From Larsenimonas salina (GTDB taxonomy: Bacteria > Pseudomonadota > Gammaproteobacteria > Pseudomonadales > Halomonadaceae), in assembly GCF_023736155.1 (NCBI RefSeq), contig NZ_JAMLJJ010000004.1, positions 62,001 through 126,000 on the forward strand: DNA of 64,000 nucleotides. Reading direction: 5' to 3'. The notes below the pieces were generated by a model. It ran no database searches and was not told the origin of the DNA. It was given only the letters and a program-made list of their open reading frames with translations. The translations under genes were made by a program, and so were the position numbers. Each line of letters starts with the position of its first letter. The first letter of the stretch is position 1. Shown here piece after piece: positions 29,238-41,017 of this stretch.

Positions 29238-30281
29238 TCAAGGCCCGATACCGACCTGTTTCCAACCGTTCATGACCGCTTCCGCCACCCGCTGGCCAAA
29301 GCGCTGCGTCGCGTGGGCCATCGTAAGCCCGGCGAAATCGATGAACTGGGCATCGCTTGCCAGCCGCTCGTCGGTCAATGTGTCGTACCAGATCTGGCCG
29401 GCGGTTTCCCAGCTGTTGCCACCCAGTTCCATCGCAATCAGATAGAACGCGTGGTTAGGGATGCCTGAATTGATGTGTACGCCGCCGTTGTCACTGCGCG
29501 TATTCACGAACTGATCCATGTGCGCAGGCTGCGGGTCCTTGCCAAGCATCGGGTCGTCGTAGGCCGTTCCCGGTGCGGACATCGAGCGCAGCGCCTTGCC
29601 GTTGACGCCTTCCGCCAGAAGATCCGCCCCGATCAGCCAGTCGGCCTGGGTCACGTCCTCACCGCGGGCGTACTGCTTGACCATGACGCCGAACACATCG
29701 GAAATCGACTCGTTCAGCGCCCCGGGCTGATCACGGTATTCAAGGCCCGCCGTCAGCTCCGTCACCCCGTGAGTCAGTTCGTGCGCCACGACGTCGAGCG
29801 CGCGGGTAAAGGGCAGGAACACCTCGCCATCGCCATCACCGAACACCATCTGTTCGCCGTTCCAGAACGCGTTCTGATACTCCTGGCCGTAATGAACGGT
29901 TCCCAACAACGCCATGCCCTCGCCATCGATCGAGTGACGGCCCATCACGTCATGAAAGAAACGGTAGGTCGCCCCGAGATCCTCGTAAGCCTCAACCACC
30001 TGCGGGTCGTCCAAGAGTGCCCCGCCTTCTTCAAGCACCAGCTCACCGGGCAGGCGCGTTTGATGATTGGCATCGAAGATATAGCGTGCCGGGGCGCCGG
30101 GGGCGCTATCGGGGTAATTCTGATGAATGAGGCTCGCCTTGGCCCGCGCCGACATCGGCTGGCGAAACTGCTGGTCGATCGACAGCGTGTTTTGTGCGCG
30201 TGATTTGAGATGGCCTGCGCCGTGGCGCGCCAGCGCGTCAAGCATGTGGGGTGGAATAACCGGTGCGTGCCGTGACGTCAT
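29238..30281 (-). CDS. Protealysin-like M4 (thermolysin family) metallopeptidase
   Basis: 347 residues. A short N-terminal propeptide begins HAPVIPPHMLDALARHG, the protealysin-type precursor motif, with no signal peptide, so the enzyme is made in the cytoplasm. The zinc site is VAHELTHGV plus NESISDVFG; GLEYRDQPGALNE and NSGIPNHAFYL are further thermolysin blocks. Protealysin-like enzymes are linked to invasion and bacterial interactions. Paired with a probable inhibitor gene downstream. Confidence 0.92.
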   Translation of the reverse strand: MTSRHAPVIPPHMLDALARHGAGHLKSRAQNTLSIDQQFRQPMSARAKASLIHQNYPDSAPGAPARYIFDANHQTRLPGELVLEEGGALLDDPQVVEAYEDLGATYRFFHDVMGRHSIDGEGMALLGTVHYGQEYQNAFWNGEQMVFGDGDGEVFLPFTRALDVVAHELTHGVTELTAGLEYRDQPGALNESISDVFGVMVKQYARGEDVTQADWLIGADLLAEGVNGKALRSMSAPGTAYDDPMLGKDPQPAHMDQFVNTRSDNGGVHINSGIPNHAFYLIAMELGGNSWETAGQIWYDTLTDERLASDAQFIDFAGLTMAHATQRFGQRVAEAVMNGWKQVGIGP

Positions 30282-30385
30282 GGAGGCGCCCCCTGAGCGT
30301 TGAGTGATCGGTCGTCGCCGAAGCGTCGATGGCGATCAGTCTAGTCAACCCAGGGGGATAACGCCCGCCCTTGCCTAGGCGGGAC

Positions 30386-32113
30386 TCAGCGGGGAGTTAA
30401 TGCGAAGGTATTAGGGTCGGCCGCCCCGCTCAAATCACCCAACTGGGGAAAATCGGCCTTCTTGATGATGTCATCCATGCGCATCTTGCGGCGCACGTTA
30501 TACGCCACCTTGACCTGAGACGGCTGCCCCTCATCGTCGTGACGCATGATCCAGGCGAGAAACCCGTTTGAAAAACGCACCAGCGAGCCAATCGGATAGA
30601 ACCCGAATCGCTTGATGTAACGGTTGACCCATTGGTTATCGAATTTCTCGGATTGGCTGAAAATGTAGCGGTAGGCATCGATCACCTGCCACGCCGGACG
30701 ATCCGCGCGATTGCGGGTCATGGCGTCGATCACATCGACCACCGCCGCCATGCGCGCTTCATCGGAAAGCGACGCAGCGTCCACGCCCGCAGGATAACCA
30801 TTACCATCCAGACGCTCATTGATGCGGCAGACAATGTCTCGATAGACCCCGTTTGGCCCTTCTTCATTACCGATCAGGCGCTGCTCGATCAGCGAGACAT
30901 GGCGATGCAACTCACTGCGCTGCGCCTCGGTCAACTTGCCCTTGGCCATCAACACATCGTGAGGGAGCATGGCCTTGCCCATGTCATGAATCAGTGCCCC
31001 GGCGGCCATCTCGACCGCACGGGCCTTGGCAAGCCCACCGAACATGGCAAGATCGGCAAGCTTTACTGCAACCGTGATCGAGTGCATGACCAAGGGCGAT
31101 TGCCCCCGAATGCAGGCCACTTTATAGAGCACGTCCTGCCGGTCGGTTTCAAGCAGCTCGACCAGCGTATTGGCGCAGGAGGCAAGCTGCTCGTAGTTGA
31201 AGGCACCGCCGTTTGAGAGATCGACCATCTGAATGTTCAGGTAGTCCGAGACCTGCTTGAGCGCCATGCCCGCTGCACAGGTCACCGTGCTTTTTTTGGG
31301 ACTCAACTCAGGCACCGCCTGAACCTCACCGTTACTGGTCTGAAACAGCGGTGAAGGCCAAAGCGTGGAGCTTGTCTCATCGTCCTGTAGGTCGCGTCGA
31401 GCGGCTTCCCGCTCGATTTCACGCACGTACTGCCAAAGATTGCGCTCGAATTCCTGATAGGAGGCGGTGTATTGCAAACCGACCAGCGCCGTCATGTTTT
31501 CGGTATCACTTCGAAGGTGGCGCACCACACAGGGCGCATCAAAGGCCTCTTCGTTGGGAAAGATCGCCCGAACGACCGGAAGCGATTGCCCGACCTTCAA
31601 GAGCACGGCGTCTTTCAGCGCCATTTCGATCAGACACCCGCCGATCGAGAGGTTTTTGAGCACCGCCATCAAGGGCGGCAGATCCTCGCGAGTCTTTATC
31701 TTTACCTTGACGTACATGCCGGCGCTGAGCTGTGCCCGAAAAAAGCTGCGCTCTCTTACGATATTGAGCTGGGCTGGCATGTCGCAGACCACGCCGATAT
31801 TGGCGCCCCGCGTAACCACCCGACCGGCCGTGAGGTCGTGGATCGAAATGGTTTCACTGGCGCGCCGGGCAATCAGCGAAAAGCGGCGGTTTTCTTCGGT
31901 AAGCTGTTTGATCGCTGAGCCGAGCGCCGAGATATCGAGTGCGAACACCTGGCGTTCGGTGTCGATATGGACAACGTCAACGGGGTGTCGATGGGCGTCG
32001 CCCTCAAGCTCGATGGTGATGTCGTAGGTCTTGCCGGTCAGGCCACTCAGGGTATCGGCAACGCGACCGGGAGAGACAATGTCGATGGAGCGCTGGTCGG
32101 TCGATGGGGTCAT
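30386..32113 (-). CDS. PilZ / HD-GYP cyclic-di-GMP protein with altered HD-GYP motif
   Basis: 575 residues. An N-terminal YcgR-like beta domain (about 1-110), then PilZ with RSFFR (RxxxR) and NLSIGG (NxSxxG), the c-di-GMP binding residues; then an HD-GYP domain with HDMGK and GNGYP. The usual HHE just before RxDGxGYP reads INE here, so two histidine metal ligands are missing. It may be a binding-only protein or a weak phosphodiesterase. It stands alone, 73 bases after serB. Confidence 0.88.
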   Translation of the reverse strand: MTPSTDQRSIDIVSPGRVADTLSGLTGKTYDITIELEGDAHRHPVDVVHIDTERQVFALDISALGSAIKQLTEENRRFSLIARRASETISIHDLTAGRVVTRGANIGVVCDMPAQLNIVRERSFFRAQLSAGMYVKVKIKTREDLPPLMAVLKNLSIGGCLIEMALKDAVLLKVGQSLPVVRAIFPNEEAFDAPCVVRHLRSDTENMTALVGLQYTASYQEFERNLWQYVREIEREAARRDLQDDETSSTLWPSPLFQTSNGEVQAVPELSPKKSTVTCAAGMALKQVSDYLNIQMVDLSNGGAFNYEQLASCANTLVELLETDRQDVLYKVACIRGQSPLVMHSITVAVKLADLAMFGGLAKARAVEMAAGALIHDMGKAMLPHDVLMAKGKLTEAQRSELHRHVSLIEQRLIGNEEGPNGVYRDIVCRINERLDGNGYPAGVDAASLSDEARMAAVVDVIDAMTRNRADRPAWQVIDAYRYIFSQSEKFDNQWVNRYIKRFGFYPIGSLVRFSNGFLAWIMRHDDEGQPSQVKVAYNVRRKMRMDDIIKKADFPQLGDLSGAADPNTFALTPR

Positions 32114-32186
32114 CCGTTATGCATCCTTTGAGGTAGACTGCCCGGAAACAGGGAATGACCTCATTATCGACGCGACCAACGAAAGC

Positions 32187-33413
32187 TTAAGGTGACTCGA
32201 GGGCCTCCAGATCCTGCCGGCGGTACCCGATCAAATACAGTACGGCGTCGAGCCCCAGCGTCGAAATCGACTGACGGGCCTGTTCGCGCACCAGCGGTTT
32301 TGCACGAAAGGCGATGCCAAGGCCGGCGGTCGCCAGCATCTTGAGATCGTTGGCGCCATCGCCGACAGCAATGGTCTGCTCGAGGCAAATGCCCTCACGC
32401 TCGGCAATCTCTGAAAGCAGTTGCGCCTTGCGGTCGGCATCGACGATCGGCTCGGCCACCTCGCCTGTTACCTTGCCATCCTGGATGATCAGCTCGTTGG
32501 CATGTACCTCATCAAAGCCCAGACGCTTTTGAAGGTAATGGGCAAAATAGGTAAAGCCCCCGGAGAGAATCGCGGTGCGATAGCCAAGGCGCTTGAGCTG
32601 GCGCATCAACTCCTCAACGCCATCCATCAGCGGCAGGTTCTCGGCGATGTCTTCGAGCACCGACTCATCCAGCCCCGCGAGCTTGCTCATCCGCGCGCGA
32701 AAGCTCTGCTTGAAATCGAGCTCACCGCGCATGGCACGCTCGGTAATTTCCGCCACCTCGTCACCCACGCCATGGCGCCGAGCGAGCTCATCGATCACTT
32801 CGGTCTTGATCAGGGTCGAGTCCATGTCAAAGCAGATCACACGCCGGTGCCGTCGCCAGATGCTGTCTTCCTGAATGGCAATATCGACACCGTGAGTGCT
32901 GCCCACATCCAGCGCCACGCGGCGAAGACCATCGATATCCACCTCGCCACGCAACCAGATCTCGACACAGGCGCCCTTTTCCGTGACCTCGCCATCGAGC
33001 GACTCTCGCCCGGACAGACGATGAATCAATTCGATGGTCAGATCATGGGCCGCCGTCATGCGGCCAACCTCGCTCAACACCTGCGCCGGAAGCGTCGGTG
33101 CCAGAAGCGTCATGATCAACCTCGGCCGACCGGCGTTGTCACTCCAGCCGGCATAATCCTCGGGAGAGACCTGCACCGCCTGAATCGCAAGGCCGGTTCG
33201 TTCGCTGGCATGGTCGATCATGCCGGTCAGCGCCTCGGGCTGGGCGTAGTCGTCCTCGAGCGCCACCAGCGCCTCGAGGGTGACGATATCAAACGTCACG
33301 CTTTGATTGATGTCCAAAAGCCGGGCGCCGGCCAGCGCCAGCGCCTCACCCAAGGCCGCAAGTTGGCCCGGACGGGCGCTGCCCGTCGCTCTGAAAAGCA
33401 GTCGTTGTGTCAT
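32187..33413 (-). CDS. serB: Phosphoserine phosphatase
   Basis: 408 residues: two N-terminal ACT-like regions (about 1-190) and a HAD phosphatase with DMDSTLIKTEVIDELA (nucleophile Asp), SGGFTYFA, and VGDGANDLKML. Last step of serine synthesis. Start MTQRLLFRAT has AGGA 7 bases upstream. Convergence is absent: it runs in the same direction as parC, 29 bases after it. Confidence 0.96.
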   Translation of the reverse strand: MTQRLLFRATGSARPGQLAALGEALALAGARLLDINQSVTFDIVTLEALVALEDDYAQPEALTGMIDHASERTGLAIQAVQVSPEDYAGWSDNAGRPRLIMTLLAPTLPAQVLSEVGRMTAAHDLTIELIHRLSGRESLDGEVTEKGACVEIWLRGEVDIDGLRRVALDVGSTHGVDIAIQEDSIWRRHRRVICFDMDSTLIKTEVIDELARRHGVGDEVAEITERAMRGELDFKQSFRARMSKLAGLDESVLEDIAENLPLMDGVEELMRQLKRLGYRTAILSGGFTYFAHYLQKRLGFDEVHANELIIQDGKVTGEVAEPIVDADRKAQLLSEIAEREGICLEQTIAVGDGANDLKMLATAGLGIAFRAKPLVREQARQSISTLGLDAVLYLIGYRRQDLEALESP

Positions 33414-33442
33414 GGCAGTTCCTGAGTTCACTCCGTGAGCGC

Positions 33443-35704
33443 TTACGACTCGGCATCGAGCCGGTCGACCTTCTGAAACCCCTTGGGCAGCTTGCTGCCC
33501 CGGCGTCCGCGCTCACCTTGATAATAATCGAGATCATCGCCCTTGAGCGTCATGGTCCGCTTGCCGGCATGCACCTTGAGCACACCGCCCTCCGGCACGA
33601 TGACCATATCGCGGACAAGCTCTTCGCGATTGGTGGCCCGAGTGCCTGGAATATCGATCATCTTGCTGCCCTTGCCCTTGGTCATCGCCGGCAGCTCGCT
33701 TAACGCAAACAGCAGCAGTCGACCTTCATTCGACACAAGCGCCAGACGAGACCGCTCGGTTTCAAGCGCCCGACACGGCGGCAGTATCGCGCAGCCCTTG
33801 GGCAGCGTCACGACCGCCTTGCCTGCCTTGTTGCGCCCGGTCATGTCACCTAGCGTGGTAATAAAACCATACCCTGCGTCAGAGGCCAGCACGTAGCGGG
33901 TCTCTGGAGCATCCAGCAGCACGGCCTCCATCTGCGCGCCCGAGGGCGGGGTAACACGGCCGGTCACCGGCTCACCCTGCCCTCGCGCCGACGGTAGATC
34001 GTGGGCGGAGAGTGTGTAGGCGCGCCCATTGTCATCCAGCAATACCAACGGCTGATTGGTCTTGCCTCGGGCGTAGCGATGGAAGCGGTCACCCGACTTG
34101 AACGAGAGACTCGCAGGGTCGATATCGTGACCTTTCGCCGAGCGAATCCAGCCCTTCTCAGAGAGCACCACCGTGACCGGGTCGGCGCCCAGCAGTTCGA
34201 CTTCGGACAACGCCTTGGCGTCATCACGTTCGACCAACAGTGACCGGCGCTCATCGCCGTAGGCCTTGCCGTCAGCCTTGAGTTCCTTCTCGATCAGATC
34301 GGTCAGTGCGTCTTCACTGCCCAGCAATTGCTCGAGCCGGTCGCGCTCGGCCATCAGCTCCTCCTGCTCGGCGCGAAGCTTGATTTCCTCGAGCTTGGCC
34401 AGATGACGAAGCCTCAGCTCGAGAATGGCCTCGGCCTGGCGCTCGCTGAGGCCAAACGCGGCAATCAATGCAGGTTTTGGCGCATCTTCCTCGCGGATGA
34501 TGCGAATCACCTCGTCGATATTAAGGTGCGCGGTCAAGAGCCCTTCGAGCAGATGAAGGCGATCGTTGACCTTGCCAAGGCGATGTTCGAGCCTTCGCGT
34601 CACGGTCTGGCGACGGTAGCTCAGCCACTCATCGAGCAGATCCGGCAGCGCCATGACCCGAGGCCGACCATCAAGGCCGATCATGTTCATGTTGACCCGC
34701 GCGTTCTTCTCAAGATCCGTGGTGGCGAACAGGTGCGCCATCAACGCATCGACATCGACCCGATTCGAGCGCGGCACGATCACCAGCCGCGTCGGCTCGG
34801 CGTGGTCGGATTCATCGCGAAGATCCGCAACCATCGGCAGCTTCTTGGCCTGCATTTGGGCCGCGATCTGCTCAAGCACCTTGGCCCCGGAGACCTGATA
34901 CGGCAGCGCCTTGATCACGATGTCGTTGTCTTCTCGCTCGAACCGAGCCCGCATCTTGACCGAGCCCCGACCGGTCGAATACATCTTCACGAGATCGGCG
35001 CGCGAGGTGATGATTTCCGCACTGGTTGGAAAGTCCGGCGCAGGCAGGTGCTTGCAGAGCGATTCAAGCGTACAGCCCGGATGACGCAGGCGATGAATGA
35101 CCGCCTTGACCACTTCGCGTACGTTGTGCGGCGGAATGTCGGTCGCCATGCCAACCGCAATGCCGGAGCCACCATTGAGCAGCACATGCGGCAGGCGCGC
35201 GGGCAGCACTTCAGGCTCGTTCATGGTGCCGTCGAAGTTTGGCGTCCAATCGACCGTGCCCTGGCCGAGCTCGTCGAGCAGCACCTCTGAAAAGCGCGAC
35301 AACCGCGCTTCGGTGTAGCGCATGGCCGCGAACGACTTTGGATCGTCCGGGCTGCCCCAGTTGCCCTGCCCGTCCACCAGCGGGTAGCGGTAGCTGAAGG
35401 ACTGCGCCATCAGCACCATCGCTTCATAGCACGCGCTGTCGCCGTGCGGATGGAACTTGCCGAGCACATCGCCCACAGTACGCGCTGATTTCTTGTACTT
35501 CGCCGAAGCGCTGAGCGAGAGCTCCCGCATGGCGTACACGATGCGGCGCTGCACGGGTTTAAGCCCGTCGCCGATGTGGGGCAGCGCTCGATCAAGGATG
35601 ACGTACATGGAGTAATCCAGGTACGCCTTTTCGGTATAACTTCCAAGAGAAAGACGTTCGACGTCGCCCTCCTGCACATGAATATCCATGCTCATTGAGT
35701 TCAT
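33443..35704 (-). CDS. parC: Topoisomerase IV subunit A
   Basis: 753 residues. Decatenates daughter chromosomes together with ParE. The catalytic tyrosine is in [11 protein letters not shown]. The quinolone-resistance region reads [13 protein letters not shown], with wild-type Ser and Glu at the positions of E. coli Ser80 and Glu84. The C-terminal beta-pinwheel domain follows about residue 490. Two ATGs (35704 and 35695) are possible starts. Confidence 0.97.
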   Translation of the reverse strand: MNSMSMDIHVQEGDVERLSLGSYTEKAYLDYSMYVILDRALPHIGDGLKPVQRRIVYAMRELSLSASAKYKKSARTVGDVLGKFHPHGDSACYEAMVLMAQSFSYRYPLVDGQGNWGSPDDPKSFAAMRYTEARLSRFSEVLLDELGQGTVDWTPNFDGTMNEPEVLPARLPHVLLNGGSGIAVGMATDIPPHNVREVVKAVIHRLRHPGCTLESLCKHLPAPDFPTSAEIITSRADLVKMYSTGRGSVKMRARFEREDNDIVIKALPYQVSGAKVLEQIAAQMQAKKLPMVADLRDESDHAEPTRLVIVPRSNRVDVDALMAHLFATTDLEKNARVNMNMIGLDGRPRVMALPDLLDEWLSYRRQTVTRRLEHRLGKVNDRLHLLEGLLTAHLNIDEVIRIIREEDAPKPALIAAFGLSERQAEAILELRLRHLAKLEEIKLRAEQEELMAERDRLEQLLGSEDALTDLIEKELKADGKAYGDERRSLLVERDDAKALSEVELLGADPVTVVLSEKGWIRSAKGHDIDPASLSFKSGDRFHRYARGKTNQPLVLLDDNGRAYTLSAHDLPSARGQGEPVTGRVTPPSGAQMEAVLLDAPETRYVLASDAGYGFITTLGDMTGRNKAGKAVVTLPKGCAILPPCRALETERSRLALVSNEGRLLLFALSELPAMTKGKGSKMIDIPGTRATNREELVRDMVIVPEGGVLKVHAGKRTMTLKGDDLDYYQGERGRRGSKLPKGFQKVDRLDAES

Positions 35705-35836
35705 GCCTTGTTGGTCAAGCCTCGATCACCGGACTCAGGGTCCGGCGCCGCAGGATGTCGAAACTGGGTTAGCGGTACCGAGCCGTCCCGGCCAGAGGAA
35801 GGCGGCCATGGCACCCGGTGTCCGAAAGATGCGCCG

Positions 35837-37717
<1,881 letters not shown>

Positions 37718-37730
37718 GACTTCCAGATGA

Positions 37731-38351
37731 TTAAGACAAACATTGATTGATGGCGTCCTGACTCACGCGCAAGCCGCCGTGGGCGAGCACCTCGGGCAGA
37801 AACTCCGCGTAGCGGTCAAGCCCGTGCGTATCGCCTTCGCTGATCAATACACGCGCGCCGTTCAAAAAAGCCTCGGCGTCACGGTAATCCAGCGTTTCAT
37901 CAGCGGTACCGAAAAGGGTCAGGCAGCGCTCGATTGCCGCGGGCCGTTCGAGCTCCATCGCGGCAAGCGCCTGCTCGAAACGCTCGGTAACGACGCAGAT
38001 ATCGCCGGTGTAGGGGTTTTCGTGCTCGGTGCCGACCCAGGCCCTGGCCAGGCGAGACGGCCGTACCGCCGGGTTGATCAGGGCAAGTGCAGCCACATCG
38101 AAGCGGCTTGCCAAATAGAGACCCAAGAACCCACCCAACGAACTGCCAACGATCAGCGTGCGCCCGTTCAAGGCCTTGAGTTCAGCCTCGGCAGTGGCGT
38201 AGGCCCTGTCCGGGTCCGGCACCAGGTACGGTGCGCGAAACTCAGGGCAAGGCGTTGCCTGCTCGCAGGCCCTGCGCGTCAACGTGCATTTATGGGCCGT
38301 TGGATGACTGTTGAAGCCATGCAGATAGAGCACATTATCGACAGCATGCAT
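37731..38351 (-). CDS. yqiA: YqiA-family alpha/beta-hydrolase esterase
   Basis: 206 residues. LYLHGFNSHPTAHK at the N-terminus, nucleophile elbow VGSSLGGFLGLYLA (Ser), and the catalytic His in SEGDTHGLDRY. E. coli YqiA is a palmitoyl-CoA/ester hydrolase of unclear role. The start MHAVDNVLYLHG is preceded by GAGGGTGG; the frame extends upstream over promoter-like sequence. First gene before parE. Confidence 0.9.
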   Translation of the reverse strand: MHAVDNVLYLHGFNSHPTAHKCTLTRRACEQATPCPEFRAPYLVPDPDRAYATAEAELKALNGRTLIVGSSLGGFLGLYLASRFDVAALALINPAVRPSRLARAWVGTEHENPYTGDICVVTERFEQALAAMELERPAAIERCLTLFGTADETLDYRDAEAFLNGARVLISEGDTHGLDRYAEFLPEVLAHGGLRVSQDAINQCLS

Positions 38352-38411
38352 GATGTCCACCCTCACGCTCTTTGGTCGAATACTGTACATGCAAACAGCA
38401 CTTTTATACAA

Positions 38412-38437
38412 CAGACCGCTGTGTTGGCAGCGGTCTG
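38412..38437 (-). terminator. Hairpin between pgi and yqiA, probable pgi terminator
   Basis: Perfect 9-bp stem CAGACCGCT/AGCGGTCTG with an eight-base loop, 45 bases past the pgi stop. The following T-tract (TTGTATA) is poor. Confidence 0.45.
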
Positions 38438-38481
38438 AAGGTGCCTGACGGCACGTCTGGTTCGCCGATCACCGGCCGGGC

Positions 38482-40137
38482 TCAGCCGCGGTCAGTGTGG
38501 GCCCAGACGGTGTCGATCAAATGACGGGTGGAGGCGTCCATCGCATCGCTGCCCTTGCGGGTGCGCAGGATTTCCTCGGTCTCGTTGGCAATCTGCTTGC
38601 CAAGCTCGACGCCCCACTGGTCGAAGGAATCGATGTTCCAGACGGTGCCCTGAACGAACACCTTGTGCTCGTAGAGTGCGACCAGTGCCCCGAGCGTTTC
38701 CGGCGTGAGCTGCTCGATCAGAAGCGTCGAGGACGGCTGGTTGCCCTGATACCGCTTGTAGGCCGGCGCGTCCTGATTTCCCCCGCTGACCGCATCGTCA
38801 CCGAGCATCAGTACGCGAGACTGGGCAAAGCAGTTAGACAGCGACAGGCGGTGCTGGGCTTTCAGGTCCTGACGCAGCTCTTCGTCTTCGATGTAATCGT
38901 AGCGCTCGATCGGAACGATAAAGTCACAGGCCACTGACTGCGTTCCCTGGTGCAGCAGCTGATAGAACGCGTGCTGACCGTTCGGACCGATCTCGCCCCA
39001 GATGACCGGGCAGGTCGAGTAGTCCACCAGCTCAGTGTCGTTGGTGACGGACTTCCCGTTGGATTCCATCTCGAGCTGCTGGAAATAGCCCGGCAGCGAC
39101 TTGAGTCGACCGTCGTAGGGCAGTACCGCCAGCGAGCGGATATTCAGGAAGTTAACGTTCCAGATGCCAGCCAGACCGAACAGCACCGGCAGGTTGTCCT
39201 CGAGCGGCGCGGTACGGAAGTGCTCGTCCATTGAATGCGCGCCTGCCAGCAGGCGCTCGAAGCCTTCCATGCCGATGTGCAGCGCGATCGGAAGCCCGAT
39301 ACCGCTCCAGAGCGAATAACGGCCGCCCACCCAGTCCCAGAACAAAAGCTGGTGGTTCTCGTGAATGCCCCACTCGCTCATTTTCTCCGGCTTGGTCGAT
39401 ACGCCGATGAAGTGCTGCTGCTTGATGAACGCTTCCTTGGAGCCTTTCAGCGACCACTTGAGCCACTCGAGCGCCGTTTCGGCGTTCGACAGGGTGTCGA
39501 TGGTGCCAAAGGATTTCGAGGACAGAATGAACAGCGTGGTTTCCGGGTCGACCTTCGGCAACAGCTCCGCAAGCTGGGAACCGTCGATGGTCGAGGCGAA
39601 ATGCACGTTCACGTGGTGGATGTCGCGCGGGGCGAACGCATCAAGGGCGTTGGAGACCATCAGCGGGCCGAGGTCGGAGCCGCCCACACCGAGGTTGATC
39701 ACGTCGGTGACCGGCTTGCCGGTCGCACCGCGCCACTGGCCGGCGTGAACCTTATCGACCAGCACGGCCATGCGCTCGAGCGTTTCATGCACGTCAGCGG
39801 CCACGTTCTGGCCTTCCACGCGCAGCTCGGCGTCCTTCGGCAGGCGAAGCGCAGTATGCAGCGCCGGGCGATCTTCGGTCTTGTTGACCCGCTCTCCGGA
39901 AAAGAGCCCCTTGATGGCCTCCTTCATGCCGCTTTCTTCTGCAAGCGCCAGCAGGTGCTCGAGGGTCTTGGGCTGCATGCGCTGCTTGGACATGTCCAGC
40001 ATGATGCCGGCCGCGCGCTTGGAAAACGTCTCAAAGCGCGCATCCTGCGCGATCAGGTCGCGCAGGTGAACGTCTTTCATATCCTGATGGTAATGGGTTT
40101 CAAGTGCCTGCCAGGCACGTGTTTCACGAATCGACAT
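38482..40137 (-). CDS. pgi: Glucose-6-phosphate isomerase
   Basis: 551 residues. Interconverts glucose-6-phosphate and fructose-6-phosphate. Family signatures are VINLGVGGSDLGP, the FILSSKSFGTIDT phosphate loop, and GQHAFYQLLHQGT with the catalytic His. The start MSIRETRAWQ has GGAGAG about 8 bases upstream. Monocistronic by its spacing. Confidence 0.97.
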   Translation of the reverse strand: MSIRETRAWQALETHYHQDMKDVHLRDLIAQDARFETFSKRAAGIMLDMSKQRMQPKTLEHLLALAEESGMKEAIKGLFSGERVNKTEDRPALHTALRLPKDAELRVEGQNVAADVHETLERMAVLVDKVHAGQWRGATGKPVTDVINLGVGGSDLGPLMVSNALDAFAPRDIHHVNVHFASTIDGSQLAELLPKVDPETTLFILSSKSFGTIDTLSNAETALEWLKWSLKGSKEAFIKQQHFIGVSTKPEKMSEWGIHENHQLLFWDWVGGRYSLWSGIGLPIALHIGMEGFERLLAGAHSMDEHFRTAPLEDNLPVLFGLAGIWNVNFLNIRSLAVLPYDGRLKSLPGYFQQLEMESNGKSVTNDTELVDYSTCPVIWGEIGPNGQHAFYQLLHQGTQSVACDFIVPIERYDYIEDEELRQDLKAQHRLSLSNCFAQSRVLMLGDDAVSGGNQDAPAYKRYQGNQPSSTLLIEQLTPETLGALVALYEHKVFVQGTVWNIDSFDQWGVELGKQIANETEEILRTRKGSDAMDASTRHLIDTVWAHTDRG

Positions 40138-40267
40138 TAAAGGTGCTCTCCTTGGACGTGCAGCAGGGAAGCCGTCAGCGTAGACTAGGGTCATTGACCC
40201 CATGTGACGGACGCCATCAATGGCGTTTCCCGTAATTCATTCCATATCTTAGGTATCATTTAGTCCT

Positions 40268-41017
40268 ATGCCTGAGCCATCTTACCGCGACGCGCTCTTT
40301 ACGACACCCCTCGACGAGGTTGCGAGTTTCTCGTTCGACGAGCAGGTCGTCCAATGCTTTCCTGACATGATCCGGCGATCAGTGCCCGGTTACGGCCAGA
40401 TCATCGGCATGATCGGCGTCGTTGCCAAACGGTTCGTGCCCGAAGGCGGCCATATTCACGATCTCGGCTGTTCGCTCGGGGCCTGCACACTGGCCATCTG
40501 CCAGCAGCTTCCGCCCGAGGCGTTCACGCTCGATGCCATCGATCTCTCACCGGCCATGATCGCCCGTGCCCGTGACACGCTCGCGTCACATCACCCGATG
40601 CATCGCGTTCAGCTACGCGAGGGTGACATACGCTACATCGACTACGCCCCAAGCGACATGATCGTTTTGAACTTCACGCTGCAATTTCTGCCGCCCGAGG
40701 AACGCGACGCCGTGATCGCTCTTCTGGCCGAGGCCTTGAAACCCGGTGGTGTGCTGGTGTTGTCCGAGAAGGTTCGATTCGACAACGAGGACGCCGAACG
40801 GCTGTTGTTCGACCTGCACCACGATTTCAAGCGCGCCAATGGCTACAGCGACATGGAAATCAGCCAGAAGCGCAGCGCGCTCGAGGACGTCATGATCACG
40901 GATTCGATGTCGACCCACATTGACCGGCTGGAGCGTGCCGGCCTGGTCGGCGTGACCCCCTGGTTTCAACACCTGAACTTCGCCTCGCTCCTCGCCTTCA
41001 AGCCGGAGGCCGCATGA
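40268..41017 (+). CDS. cmoA: Carboxy-S-adenosyl-L-methionine synthase
   Basis: 249 residues. Converts SAM and prephenate to carboxy-SAM, donor for cmo5U34 in tRNA. SAM-binding HDLGCSLGACTLAI, then DAIDLSPAMIARA and LNFTLQFLPPEERD, all as in E. coli CmoA. Its stop overlaps the cmoB start as ATGA. Confidence 0.96.
   Translation: MPEPSYRDALFTTPLDEVASFSFDEQVVQCFPDMIRRSVPGYGQIIGMIGVVAKRFVPEGGHIHDLGCSLGACTLAICQQLPPEAFTLDAIDLSPAMIARARDTLASHHPMHRVQLREGDIRYIDYAPSDMIVLNFTLQFLPPEERDAVIALLAEALKPGGVLVLSEKVRFDNEDAERLLFDLHHDFKRANGYSDMEISQKRSALEDVMITDSMSTHIDRLERAGLVGVTPWFQHLNFASLLAFKPEAA

Noticed and set aside
40189-40226. Short palindromes upstream of pgi and cmoA as operators
   Set aside because: GGGTCATTGACCC and ACGCCATCAATGGCGT are short and match no regulator consensus that I can name.
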